From: Enterococcus sp. DIV1094
GTDB taxonomy: Bacteria > Bacillota > Bacilli > Lactobacillales > Enterococcaceae
NCBI RefSeq assembly: GCF_017316305.2
Contig: NZ_CP147250.1
Span: 883,501-947,500, forward strand
Direction: 5' to 3'
Length of the DNA stretch: 64,000 bases
Positions within the stretch are counted from its first letter, which is position 1; each line of letters starts with the position of its first letter. This document shows, in pieces, positions 55,529 through 63,969 of the stretch. The notes below the pieces were generated by a model. That model had not been told where the DNA came from, did no database searches, and saw only the letters and a program-made list of their open reading frames with translations. The position numbers and the translations under genes were made by a program.

Positions 55529-58333
55529 CTATTGTCTTTTCAGTTCATAGACTGCTGGCTTTCTCGCTAAATCTTTGCTGATTACTTGTGCATGCTGTTT
55601 GACATGAGCAAGCACCGAAGAGAGTTTATTTTTTTGTGATGAACAAACCGCTAGTTGTTCAGAATTAGCTGGAAGTGGGCGAGCGGTTTGCGTACTCCTG
55701 TGATGATAAGAAAATGGAAACCATTGTTGATTGATCTGAGTTGATTTCTCAGAAAATAGATCAAGCTGTTTCTTTTTATCGCGGTACTTGATTTCCTCCT
55801 GGATGTCCTTTCTTTTTTCCTGGAGACCTATAATCAAAGAACTTGTGATCTTTTCAGCTATCGGTATCTGGATATATGCTTTTCGCTCTCTTGTCAATTG
55901 AATTTCTTTTCTGATTCTCTCATCCGCATCATGTAAATCTATTAACTCAACTTGCCTTAGCTTACTTTGATATAACTGCCCGATCGGATCAACTACTTCT
56001 AAAATCACTTCTTTGATATGCGAATTTAACACACTCGGAATATATCCCCCATTGTTCAGGATCACCTTGATATAAGGGTCATTTGCATATAATAGATAGA
56101 CATTTTGGTACCATTCATCTTTATGGTTAGCGAGAACCCCATATTTGATTTGGCTATAGGAATATTTCCTATATAGATAAAAGCCAAAAACATACTCATA
56201 CTGTTGGTTCCAGTCTGGATTATCTCCTTTGAGCGCATGAACAAACCTTCTCTTCATCTCTAACGTTGGATACGGGAGCTGACGATTCCATTTTGGTGTG
56301 ATTTTAGGTCGATGAGGCAAGTCAAACAGCGAATGATTGCAATTGAACAGAATGATTCTTAAAGTCGTTTCGATTTGACTCACCGCATGATTATCAGACA
56401 TTGGGCGTGCTAACTGGATCGCAGGGATCTTTTGGAACGGATGAGAAAGAGCTTCGATTTTTATGAGTGTCTCATAGGGACGAAAATTTAGTAAATCTCG
56501 TGTCGAAAAGAGAACCTTACTTAACTCTTCTACTTTAGCTGCTGAGAGCTGGACATAAGATACAGAACCAGCACCAATCACTTTTTCTTTATCCACTTGC
56601 ATCACGACAAATTGCCCGCCTCTTTTATAGACCGTCAAACCACAGACGTACCCCAGTTCATCAGGATCTGGAAAAAAATAACTCGTCGGAAAAAGCAGAA
56701 AATCTGTTGGATCATTATTTCTCAGATTCTCTAAAACAATCTTTAGATCATTGGGCTGACCCAAACGATACAAGTCAATTGTTCGCTCCAAGGAACGAAT
56801 GATTTTTGGTTGTCTTTTTTTATCAATGAAAAAATCGTCTTGGTCATTTTCGATCATTTTGATATAAGTTGAAAACAACAACTCGTAATTTTCTGGTGAT
56901 ACACAAAAGTTGTTAGATGATTTTAGTGATAAAGTCAAAGCCAACATGTCGATTCTTCTTGCAAACTCATCTATTTCCTTCACTTCGAGTTGCTCTGGTT
57001 GTGAAAAATGAGTGTTGCTTGTCGGTAACCACGGCTCGGCAAATTGAGCGAATCCTTTCTCTTCATGTGAGATTTGCCATTCATTCTTTCTTACTTCAGC
57101 ACGTCTTTTTAATTCTTCAAGGTTTTCTTCAAAACGGTCTGCTAGCCCTGAAAGTAACCATTGATTCATTTCTTTTGCCACTGGGATCTCCATGATGGCT
57201 GATCGATCTTCGACAATCGAAAGCAAACAGCCATCAAATTTAAGCATTCGTGTCAGTTCCTCCTCATTCACATCTTTAAGCGCCACCTGATACAATTCAC
57301 TTAATGACTCAACTGTCTGATCGAGTCTTTTTACTAATTTTGTTTCATCCAAAACTGGCGGATTTCCATTACCATTCTTCATTTCATGGATATACGGGTC
57401 CATTTCGAAAACTGTCTGAATGAGGTTATACCACTGATAGGTCGAACGATTGATATGTAAGAGTGAGGTTTTTGTAGTGTGCCCTTTTCGGTATAAATAA
57501 TAATCGAAGATATAGTCAAACTGGGCATTCCATTCTTGATTCGCTACTTTGAGTGCTTCCAAAAATCTTAGACGCATTTCTAACGTCGAATCGTCATGGA
57601 ACAAGTTCCATTTTGGTATCACTACTTCATCTGCCTCAAACGAGAATAAGTCTACTTTACAGTTGAACAAGGCGACTTTCAAAGCTGCTTCGATTTCGCT
57701 AACCACACAGTTGCCTATCATTTGTCCTTTCATTTCGATCATCGGAAGACGTTGGAATTCTCCAGCAATCGTTTCGATTTTTTTCAGTACACTAAAGGCG
57801 CCAGATTCGATACGATCCCGGGAAAAAAGGAGGAGTTCACTTAATATCTCCATGTTCGTCATAGGTATCTCCACATAAGAAACAGTCGATTCTTTAAAGT
57901 ATTTTTCCTTATCGACATGAATCATAAGCAAATGATCATTTTTTTTGTAGAACGTCAAAGCAGTTAAATGACGAGGCGGTCGTTCCTCTTCATTCACACA
58001 AAAACAAACGGGGAATAGAAGAAAATCTGTTGGATCGTCTGTCTTCAAATCGATGAATAATTCTTGTATCTCCTCTGCTTTATCCAGTTGGTAAATCTGC
58101 TCCGAGCGCTCTAACGATGCAACAATAGCCGGTTGCCGTTTATTATCAATGAAAAAATCATCTTGATCATTTTGGATCATTTTTTTGAACAACGAAAAAA
58201 TCAATTCAAAGTCTGTATGCTTGATTTCACGATCATTTGCTTTTAAGGATAGGATCATCGAAAGTATGTCTAGTCTTTGTTTGAAATCATTCTCCGCTGC
58301 GGTGCTTACTTCTACATTTTCCTCGTTAATCAT
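55529..58333 (-). CDS. Family B two-domain protein with candidate cysteine-enzyme site
   Basis: This 934-residue protein of unknown function has two homologous units (about 15-430 and 455-890). Both carry NDQDDFFIDxKRQP and DPTDFLLFP motifs and a WN...LEMxxRF(L/V)xAL block. Unit 1 has His 122, Asp 141, Gln 204 and Cys 209 (QMIGNC). In unit 2 these positions are Tyr 562, Asp 581, Pro 644 and His 649. The H-x18-D-x62-Q-x4-C order resembles CE-clan (Ulp1/YopJ-like) cysteine peptidases or acetyltransferases, so unit 1 looks competent and unit 2 a pseudo-domain. No signal peptide or membrane span is seen. GGAGGG precedes the ATG. It lies between metK and a second family B locus. The enzymatic role is inference. 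Confidence 0.75.
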   Translation of the reverse strand: MINEENVEVSTAAENDFKQRLDILSMILSLKANDREIKHTDFELIFSLFKKMIQNDQDDFFIDNKRQPAIVASLERSEQIYQLDKAEEIQELFIDLKTDDPTDFLLFPVCFCVNEEERPPRHLTALTFYKKNDHLLMIHVDKEKYFKESTVSYVEIPMTNMEILSELLLFSRDRIESGAFSVLKKIETIAGEFQRLPMIEMKGQMIGNCVVSEIEAALKVALFNCKVDLFSFEADEVVIPKWNLFHDDSTLEMRLRFLEALKVANQEWNAQFDYIFDYYLYRKGHTTKTSLLHINRSTYQWYNLIQTVFEMDPYIHEMKNGNGNPPVLDETKLVKRLDQTVESLSELYQVALKDVNEEELTRMLKFDGCLLSIVEDRSAIMEIPVAKEMNQWLLSGLADRFEENLEELKRRAEVRKNEWQISHEEKGFAQFAEPWLPTSNTHFSQPEQLEVKEIDEFARRIDMLALTLSLKSSNNFCVSPENYELLFSTYIKMIENDQDDFFIDKKRQPKIIRSLERTIDLYRLGQPNDLKIVLENLRNNDPTDFLLFPTSYFFPDPDELGYVCGLTVYKRGGQFVVMQVDKEKVIGAGSVSYVQLSAAKVEELSKVLFSTRDLLNFRPYETLIKIEALSHPFQKIPAIQLARPMSDNHAVSQIETTLRIILFNCNHSLFDLPHRPKITPKWNRQLPYPTLEMKRRFVHALKGDNPDWNQQYEYVFGFYLYRKYSYSQIKYGVLANHKDEWYQNVYLLYANDPYIKVILNNGGYIPSVLNSHIKEVILEVVDPIGQLYQSKLRQVELIDLHDADERIRKEIQLTRERKAYIQIPIAEKITSSLIIGLQEKRKDIQEEIKYRDKKKQLDLFSEKSTQINQQWFPFSYHHRSTQTARPLPANSEQLAVCSSQKNKLSSVLAHVKQHAQVISKDLARKPAVYELKRQ

Positions 58334-58384
58334 GTTCCCTCCAAAATAGCTATTTTGTAATCATAAATGAACTTTCTAGTGACC

Positions 58385-60523
58385 TTATTTGATAAGACAA
58401 TTCTTATTATTTAATCTTACATTGTTTTCTACATCTCGCCTTTCAGATACAGCTAGTCGTTTCACTCGCTCACACGCTAAAGAAAAGTGACTTTTCGCGC
58501 CGTCTCTTGCTGGGTTCTGTGTGTTAGGATTAATTGATTTTTTAGCTAGTGATTGATTGTGTAGTTGCTGACTTGATCTCTTTTGTTCGAGATTGATACG
58601 TCGGCGGATCTCACTTTCTATTTCAACATTCTTTGCTTTTATGCAAGCCATATAATAATCTCCGATTGCGATTGCAATAGGAATTTTGAGATACGGATGC
58701 CTCGCTTGTAACAATTCCACTTCAAGTGCATTAGCATGCAATGCTCGATACAATTCAGATAACTCGAAAGTTCTGATTTCTCTGTTCAACAAGATGCCTG
58801 TTGGCCCCATTAGTTTGTTGATTTTTTCTTTTAAACGCTGATCAAATTCAGTTGGAATCTTTCCACCATTATTCCATATTTCTAAAATGTAAAAATCATT
58901 CCGAAACAAATGACGTATGTTTGCATACCAAGTATTTTTATCTATAAGCGCTTCTGCTTCTCCCCATTGCCTCGATTTTTGTTTTCGAAGAAGATAATAA
59001 GCAAACACATGATCATAATTTTTATTCCAGTCTTGGTTTGGCCCTTTCATTGCAGTAACGAATCGTTTCTTCATCTCTAACGCTGCTATTTCCTGTACCC
59101 TCATATTCCATTTAGGCGTAACTATTTCAGAGGGGTCCAAACGAAAAATATCTTGCTTACAATTGAATAGGATCATCTTCAAAGTACTTTCGATTTCAAT
59201 AATCGTACAATTACCAGTTGTTTGACGCGCTAGTTTTATTGAGGGGATTGCTTTGAATTTATGAGAAATTGCTTCGATTTTTTTTAATATGCCATATGGC
59301 TTTAAATCAAAATAATTTTTCGTAGAGAGCAGTATTTGACTCAGATCCTTGATTTTTTTCTCTGGGACCTTCACATAAGAGACCGCACCACGACCAAAAA
59401 ACTGCTCTTTATCGGCTCGTAGAACAACAAACTCATTGTCTCTTTTATAAACTACCAAACCAATCGCATGACCACTTTCTTTTGGGTCTAATAGTTGAAA
59501 TCTAGTTGGTAAAAGCACAAAGTCTGTAGGATCATTATTTCGTAGTTTTTCAAACATGTTTTGTAAATATTTTACCTTCTTTAGTTCATAAACCTCTGTC
59601 GTCCGTTTTAATGATTGGACAATATTTGATTGTCTTTTTTTATCAATAAAAAAACTATCTTGATCATTTTCTAGCATTTTAATATAGGTCGGAATCAATA
59701 ATTTATACATTCCCGGAAAAAAATGACTATTATTATTTGATTTAAGCGACAAAACTAAAGCCAACATATCCAGCCTTTGTTTAAAATCATATATTTCACT
59801 TTGATTTATACTCTCTTTTTTGAAGAGTTTACTGATACTTGTTGGCGCAATATTCGATACCCGCTTCATTAGCCAGTGACTATTATTTTCTAGATTAAAT
59901 TTTTTTCTTTCACGTAAGATACGCTGCTTTATTTCTCTATTTACCTCTTGGTATCGTTCTTCTAATCTTAAGAGGCTCCGTTGATTCATTTCTTTTACTT
60001 GAGGATTCTTGATCATTGCCAAGCGATCTTCATACATTGTGATCAATACCCCATCAAGATAAAGACTATCTATCAAATCAGTAGTGTCCACGTGTTTAAG
60101 CTTTTTACCATACAATACTTCCATTGGTTTGACAGCCCACTCAACCGTTTTTTGGAGTTGCTCTTCATCCAACGTATTGATTTGCCCATTACTACTCTCC
60201 AATACATGAATGTAAGGATCATTTTCGAAAGCATGCTGAATCGTCCTGTCCCACCATTCATGATTACTAAGTTCAGGTAAAAATTCATTGATTTTACTCT
60301 TTCCTGTACGATATAAATAGAAGTCAAAAACGTAATCAAACGGTTCATTCCACACTTTATTCTCACTTTTTACTGCTTCAAGAAACCTCTTACGCATTTC
60401 TATAAATGCGTCGGTAACTTTATTGTTCCATAGAGGTATGATCTTTTCAGTAGTATCTAACGAAAACATATCTGAACCACAGTGGAATAATGCCACCTTT
60501 AAAGCATCCTCTACTAAATCCAC
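58385..60523 (-). CDS. C-terminal part of split family B gene, with intact candidate active site
   Basis: This 712-residue reading begins at a GTG (60523) that lies inside the ancestral coding sequence and lacks a convincing ribosome binding site. Residues 1-220 are the rest of unit 1 and residues about 247-680 form a complete unit 2. Unit 2 has His 352 (SGHAIGLVVYKR), Asp 371 (RADKE), Gln 434 and Cys 439 (QTTGNC) with the same spacing as unit 1 of the neighbouring 934-residue protein. If translated by reinitiation or programmed shift, it would provide an active-looking domain. The NDQDSFFIDKKRQ and DPTDFVLLPT family motifs are kept. The C-terminus is basic. No signal peptide is present. Confidence 0.6.
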   Translation of the reverse strand: MDLVEDALKVALFHCGSDMFSLDTTEKIIPLWNNKVTDAFIEMRKRFLEAVKSENKVWNEPFDYVFDFYLYRTGKSKINEFLPELSNHEWWDRTIQHAFENDPYIHVLESSNGQINTLDEEQLQKTVEWAVKPMEVLYGKKLKHVDTTDLIDSLYLDGVLITMYEDRLAMIKNPQVKEMNQRSLLRLEERYQEVNREIKQRILRERKKFNLENNSHWLMKRVSNIAPTSISKLFKKESINQSEIYDFKQRLDMLALVLSLKSNNNSHFFPGMYKLLIPTYIKMLENDQDSFFIDKKRQSNIVQSLKRTTEVYELKKVKYLQNMFEKLRNNDPTDFVLLPTRFQLLDPKESGHAIGLVVYKRDNEFVVLRADKEQFFGRGAVSYVKVPEKKIKDLSQILLSTKNYFDLKPYGILKKIEAISHKFKAIPSIKLARQTTGNCTIIEIESTLKMILFNCKQDIFRLDPSEIVTPKWNMRVQEIAALEMKKRFVTAMKGPNQDWNKNYDHVFAYYLLRKQKSRQWGEAEALIDKNTWYANIRHLFRNDFYILEIWNNGGKIPTEFDQRLKEKINKLMGPTGILLNREIRTFELSELYRALHANALEVELLQARHPYLKIPIAIAIGDYYMACIKAKNVEIESEIRRRINLEQKRSSQQLHNQSLAKKSINPNTQNPARDGAKSHFSLACERVKRLAVSERRDVENNVRLNNKNCLIK

Positions 60524-61091
60524 TTGACATCAATTCGATATCTTTGAATAGAGAGAATGCGCCCGGATTTAATACATTCCACTCATGAGAAATCACTTTG
60601 CTTAAATCTGTTACTTTCGATGCTGGAATCCTAGTATAAGATACCTGTCCTCTCTCAAACTGATCTTTACGATCTACGTAGACGACAAATAAATCATTCT
60701 CTTTTTTATAGAGAAGCAATCCACTATAATAAGGGGAAATCCCCCCCTGTTCATCTAACCTGTTCAAATTTGGGATAAGCATGAAATCTGTTGGGTCATT
60801 ATTTGTCATTTTATCAAAAGCTTTTTGTAGAAAGCTTGAATCATTGGTGTTATAAAAAGCCATCGATCGTTTCAACGACTCAATCACTTTTCCTTGCTTT
60901 TCTTTGTCAATAAAAAACTGGTCTTTATCATTCTCAAACATTTTTATATAGGTTGAGTATAATGCCTTATAAAACTCTGGTGAAGCAATTCGTTGATTAT
61001 TTTCTTTTAGCGAGAGTGCTAAAGTTAATATCTCCAGTTTTTGGTTAAATTCATTTTTATTATTATCTTTCAGCGTTTCTTCTATCTCCAT
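60447..61091 (-). CDS. N-terminal part of split family B gene
   Basis: This 214-residue reading starts with ATG at 61091 after a good site (GGAGAAAAAT). It aligns with residues 5-190 of the 934-residue protein (NDKDQFFIDKEKQ, NDPTDFMLIP, GQVSYTRIPASKVTDLSKV). The position of the catalytic His is Tyr 121 and Asp 140 is kept. From residue 190 on (GFSRGCFKGGIIPLW) the sequence is out of frame. It is the 5' part of the broken gene and is probably transcribed from a promoter near 61279-61307. Confidence 0.6.
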   Translation of the reverse strand: MEIEETLKDNNKNEFNQKLEILTLALSLKENNQRIASPEFYKALYSTYIKMFENDKDQFFIDKEKQGKVIESLKRSMAFYNTNDSSFLQKAFDKMTNNDPTDFMLIPNLNRLDEQGGISPYYSGLLLYKKENDLFVVYVDRKDQFERGQVSYTRIPASKVTDLSKVISHEWNVLNPGAFSLFKDIELMSSGFSRGCFKGGIIPLWFRYVFVRYY

Positions 61092-61507
61092 TATTTTTCT
61101 CCTATAATCAATATTTTTACTCTTCTCAAAGCCACATATGTATATGATCTAACTCCTATATTGGAAAGATGATTGTTAGCTTTTCCAGGCTACGCTCGTT
61201 CAAAACGTCTATTTCTAGTATAGTGATTACTAACATAAAACTTACCCATTTATTTTGAAATCACGAAAAAATTACTCATTTATAACATTAAAAATAGGGA
61301 TAGTAAAAATTTACAGTAGAGAAATAAGGGAAAGAGATTCTATATAAAAACAAAATAAAAAATTCCCTGCTTGAAAAAATATGATAGGAACGGAACTTCC
61401 GCATGCTATGACTTTGTTTACTGAAACATTCTGATAGAAAAACAAAAAAATCTTTTTACCTAAGTGTTTTATTTAGCTTTATATATTCATTTGTTTTCGA
61501 AAAGTCA
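61092..61507. other. Upstream region of the split family B gene
   Basis: About 415 bases without a gene. The only candidate element is a minus-strand promoter: TTTACT (61302-61307), 17 bases, TATAAA (61279-61284) with a TGT extension, about 190 bases before the start codon. The rest is AT-rich and unremarkable. Confidence 0.4.
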
Positions 61508-61548
61508 AAAAAAAGCACACATCTAAGAACTGACTCAGAGGTATGCTT
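61508..61548 (-). terminator. Second terminator of the rRNA-tRNA operon
   Basis: AGCATACCTCTGAG pairs with CTTAGATGTGTGCT, followed by eight T on the minus strand. It lies about 30 bases past the first terminator and may serve as a backup. Confidence 0.75.
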
Positions 61549-61576
61549 TGTGAATACGTTATACGCTATTTCAAAA

Positions 61577-61607
61577 ACAAAAAAAAGATACTTACTTGAA
61601 GTATCTT
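61577..61607 (-). terminator. Terminator of the rRNA-tRNA operon
   Basis: A perfect 9-bp stem AAGATACTT/AAGTATCTT with a five-base loop and a run of eight T on the minus strand, three bases after the last tRNA. Confidence 0.9.
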
Positions 61608-61610
61608 CGA

Positions 61611-61682
61611 TGACCCGTACGGGATTCGAACCCGTGTTACCGCCGTGAAAGGGCGGTGTCTTAACCGCTTGACCAACGGGCC
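61611..61682 (-). tRNA. tRNA-Glu (TTC)
   Basis: Cloverleaf with anticodon TTC in the loop CTTTCAC. Last tRNA of the array; identical to the copy at 62218-62289. CCA is not encoded. Confidence 0.96.
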
Positions 61683-61702
61683 AGTTAATAATATGAAACT
61701 AA

Positions 61703-61776
<74 letters not shown>

Positions 61777-61787
61777 ATAAAAACTAA

Positions 61788-61858
61788 AGCGGGTGACGAG
61801 AATCGAACTCGCGACAACAGCTTGGAAGGCTGTGGTTTTACCACTAAACTACACCCGC
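61788..61858 (-). tRNA. tRNA-Gly (TCC)
   Basis: Anticodon TCC in loop CTTCCAA; discriminator T, as usual for bacterial glycine tRNA. Second copy at 62502-62572. Confidence 0.96.
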
Positions 61859-61862
61859 AGTA

Positions 61863-61935
61863 TGGCGCGGGACAGAATCGAACTGCCGACACATGGAGCT
61901 TCAATCCATTGCTCTACCAACTGAGCTACCGAGCC
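61863..61935 (-). tRNA. tRNA-Phe (GAA)
   Basis: Anticodon GAA in loop TTGAAGC. The acceptor stem GGCTCGG/CCGCGCC contains a T-C mismatch at the fourth pair. It is the only Phe tRNA in the array. Confidence 0.92.
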
Positions 61936-61938
61936 AAA

Positions 61939-62011
61939 CGGTTCCGACGGGAATCGAACCCGCGATCTCCTGCGTGACAGGCAGGCATGTTAACCCCTAC
62001 ACCACGGAACC
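61939..62011 (-). tRNA. tRNA-Asp (GTC)
   Basis: Anticodon GTC in loop CTGTCAC; discriminator G. The acceptor 3' arm is CGGAACC, against CGGGACC in the copy at 62577-62649. Confidence 0.96.
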
Positions 62012-62029
62012 AATATTTTTAGTTTTTAA

Positions 62030-62103
<74 letters not shown>

Positions 62104-62114
62104 ATAATATAAAA

Positions 62115-62204
62115 AGGAGGATAAGGGATTCGAACCCTTGCACGGTTTTACCCGCCTGACGGTTTTCAAGACCGTTCCCTTCAGCCGGACTTGGGTAATC
62201 CTCC
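62115..62204 (-). tRNA. tRNA-Ser (TGA)
   Basis: Class II tRNA with a long variable arm; anticodon TGA in loop CTTGAAA. The base after the acceptor stem is T, not the usual G of bacterial serine tRNAs. Identical in the copy at 62753-62842. Confidence 0.94.
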
Positions 62205-62217
62205 AATATAAAGCTAA

Positions 62218-62289
62218 TGACCCGTACGGGATTCGAACCCGTGTTACCGCCGTGAAAGGGCGGTGTCTTAACCGCTTGACCAACGGGCC
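62218..62289 (-). tRNA. tRNA-Glu (TTC), copy 2
   Basis: Same sequence as 61611-61682; anticodon TTC. Confidence 0.96.
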
Positions 62290-62303
62290 AGATAAAAATG
62301 AAA

Positions 62304-62391
62304 CGGAGAAGGAGGGATTTGAACCCTCGCGCCGGTTTCCCGACCTACACCCTTAGCAGGGGCGCCTCTTCAGCCACTTGAGTACTTCCCC
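62304..62391 (-). tRNA. tRNA-Ser (GCT)
   Basis: Class II tRNA with a long variable arm; anticodon GCT in loop CTGCTAA; discriminator G. Present only in the array unit nearer the rRNA. Confidence 0.95.
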
Positions 62392-62415
62392 AAAACCATT
62401 AAGATTTTGAATAAA

Positions 62416-62489
<74 letters not shown>

Positions 62490-62501
62490 ATAAAAACTAA
62501 A

Positions 62502-62572
62502 AGCGGGTGACGAGAATCGAACTCGCGACAACAGCTTGGAAGGCTGTGGTTTTACCACTAAACTACACCCGC
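62502..62572 (-). tRNA. tRNA-Gly (TCC), copy 2
   Basis: Anticodon TCC; same sequence as 61788-61858. Confidence 0.96.
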
Positions 62573-62576
62573 GTGG

Positions 62577-62649
62577 CGGTCCCGACGGGAATCGAACCCG
62601 CGATCTCCTGCGTGACAGGCAGGCATGTTAACCCCTACACCACGGAACC
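62577..62649 (-). tRNA. tRNA-Asp (GTC), copy 2
   Basis: Anticodon GTC; differs from the first copy by one base in the acceptor 3' arm, giving a T-G pair. Confidence 0.96.
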
Positions 62650-62667
62650 AATATTTTTAGTTTTTAA

Positions 62668-62741
<74 letters not shown>

Positions 62742-62752
62742 ATAATATAAAA

Positions 62753-62842
62753 AGGAGGATAAGGGATTCGAACCCTTGCACGGTTTTACCCGCCTGACGG
62801 TTTTCAAGACCGTTCCCTTCAGCCGGACTTGGGTAATCCTCC
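62753..62842 (-). tRNA. tRNA-Ser (TGA), copy 2
   Basis: Anticodon TGA; long variable arm; same sequence as 62115-62204. Confidence 0.94.
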
Positions 62843-62865
62843 AGTATGAAAATACAACGTCGCTA

Positions 62866-62939
62866 TGGACCTTGTAGGACTCGAACCTACGACCGGACGG
62901 TTATGAGCCGTCTGCTCTAACCAACTGAGCTAAAGGTCC
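62866..62939 (-). tRNA. tRNA-Ile2 (CAT, lysidine type)
   Basis: Anticodon CAT in loop CTCATAA. The body (GGACCTTTAGCTCAG start, GGTCC end) matches, as I recall it, the B. subtilis minor isoleucine tRNA, whose C34 is changed to lysidine by TilS, rather than elongator Met. Confidence 0.85.
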
Positions 62940-62953
62940 AGGCTCTTAAATAA

Positions 62954-63027
62954 TCGCGGCGGAGGGGATCGAACCCCCGACCTCCCGGGTATGAACCGGA
63001 CGCTCTAGCCAGCTGAGCTACACCGCG
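62954..63027 (-). tRNA. Elongator tRNA-Met (CAT)
   Basis: Anticodon CAT in loop TTCATAC; start CGCGGTGTAGCTCAG with paired first base, similar to elongator Met of Bacilli. Confidence 0.9.
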
Positions 63028-63055
63028 AAAAAAAGTATTCATTATTTAAATGAAA

Positions 63056-63128
63056 TGGAGCCTAGCGGGATCGAACCGCTGACCTCCTGCGTGCAAAGCA
63101 GGCGCTCTCCCAGCTGAGCTAAGGCCCC
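63056..63128 (-). tRNA. tRNA-Ala (TGC)
   Basis: Anticodon TGC in loop TTTGCAC; the third acceptor pair is the G-T wobble GGGGCCT/AGGCTCC. Confidence 0.95.
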
Positions 63129-63145
63129 TTAAAACTATTTACTAA

Positions 63146-63219
63146 TCGGGAAGACAGGATTCGAACCTGCGACCCCTTGGTCCCAAACCAAGTGCTCTAC
63201 CAAGCTGAGCTACTTCCCG
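63146..63219 (-). tRNA. tRNA-Pro (TGG)
   Basis: Anticodon TGG in loop TTTGGGA. Confidence 0.96.
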
Positions 63220-63228
63220 TAAAACTAA

Positions 63229-63302
63229 CGCGCCCAAGAGGAGTCGAACCCCTAACCTTTTGATCCGTAGTCAAACACTCTATCCAATTGAGCTATGGGC
63301 GC
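63229..63302 (-). tRNA. tRNA-Arg (ACG)
   Basis: Anticodon ACG in loop CTACGGA; A34 would be converted to inosine by TadA. Confidence 0.95.
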
Positions 63303-63312
63303 ATATTTGTAA

Positions 63313-63398
63313 TGCCGAGGACCGGAATCGAACCGGTACGGTGATCACTCACCGCAGGATTTTAAGTCCTGTGCGTCTGCCAGTTCCGCCACCCCGGC
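63313..63398 (-). tRNA. tRNA-Leu (TAA)
   Basis: Class II tRNA; anticodon TAA in loop CTTAAAA; discriminator A, consistent with the leuS T-box. Confidence 0.96.
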
Positions 63399-63422
63399 GC
63401 GTAGTACGTAGTACTTTGGCAA

Positions 63423-63494
63423 AGCGGAAAACGGGGTTCGAACCCGCGACCCCCACCTTGGCAAGGTGGTGCTCTACCACTGAGCTATTTCCGC
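63423..63494 (-). tRNA. tRNA-Gly (GCC)
   Basis: Anticodon GCC in loop TTGCCAA; discriminator T. Confidence 0.96.
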
Positions 63495-63504
63495 GTATTT
63501 ACGA

Positions 63505-63577
63505 TGCCGGCTAAAGGACTTGAACCCTCGACCCTCTGATTACAAATCAGATGCTCTACCAACTGAGCTAAGCCGGC
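63505..63577 (-). tRNA. tRNA-Thr (TGT)
   Basis: Anticodon TGT in loop TTTGTAA. Confidence 0.96.
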
Positions 63578-63603
63578 GTAAAAAAATAGAATAAATCATA
63601 TGA

Positions 63604-63685
63604 TGCGGGTGAAGGGACTTGAACCCCCACGCCGTAAGGCGCTAGATCCTAAATCTAGTGCGTCTGCCAATTCCGCCACACCCGC
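63604..63685 (-). tRNA. tRNA-Leu (TAG)
   Basis: Class II tRNA; anticodon TAG in loop TTTAGGA. Confidence 0.96.
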
Positions 63686-63692
63686 AAAAATA

Positions 63693-63765
63693 TGAGCCGT
63701 ACAGGGCTCGAACCTGTGACCCTCTGATTAAAAGTCAGATGCTCTACCAACTGAGCTAACGGCTC
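63693..63765 (-). tRNA. tRNA-Lys (TTT)
   Basis: Anticodon TTT in loop CTTTTAA. With Glu (TTC) it is a likely substrate of the mnm5s2U pathway that includes the YtqA/YtqB genes at 45-46.7 kb. Confidence 0.96.
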
Positions 63766-63768
63766 ATA

Positions 63769-63841
63769 TGGAGGTTAACGGGATCGAACCGCTGACCCTC
63801 TGCTTGTAAGGCAGATGCTCTCCCAGCTGAGCTAAACCTCC
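63769..63841 (-). tRNA. tRNA-Val (TAC)
   Basis: Anticodon TAC in loop CTTACAA. First tRNA after the 5S gene, 12 bases away. Confidence 0.96.
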
Positions 63842-63853
63842 AAAGATAACAAA

Positions 63854-63969
63854 GCGTGGCGGCGTCCTACTCTCACAAGGGGCAACCCCTCACTACAATC
63901 GGCGCTAAGAAGCTTAACTTCTGTGTTCGGCATGGTTACAGGTGTATCCTTCTCGCCATCGCCACCACA
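63854..63969 (-). rRNA. rrf: 5S ribosomal RNA
   Basis: The minus strand starts TGTGGTGGCGATGGCGAGAA and contains the conserved CCTGTAACCATGCCGAACAC loop, with terminal pairing to CGCCGCCACGC. At 116 bases it has the normal length. It is followed by 25 tRNAs; the 23S gene must lie just beyond the window edge. Confidence 0.97.

Larger units (their letters stand above)
58385..61091 (-). pseudogene. Second family B gene, split by an internal deletion and frameshift
   Basis: Two overlapping ORFs in different frames (60447-61091 and 58385-60523) together cover a protein collinear with the 934-residue neighbour. At about 60523-60535 the first frame passes from KDIELMSS into unrelated sequence, while the second frame resumes at LVEDALKVALF. 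About 20 residues corresponding to 192-211 of the neighbour are missing, a deletion of about 59-62 bases that is not a multiple of three. The missing piece includes the Gln and Cys of the putative active site of unit 1. Confidence 0.75.
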
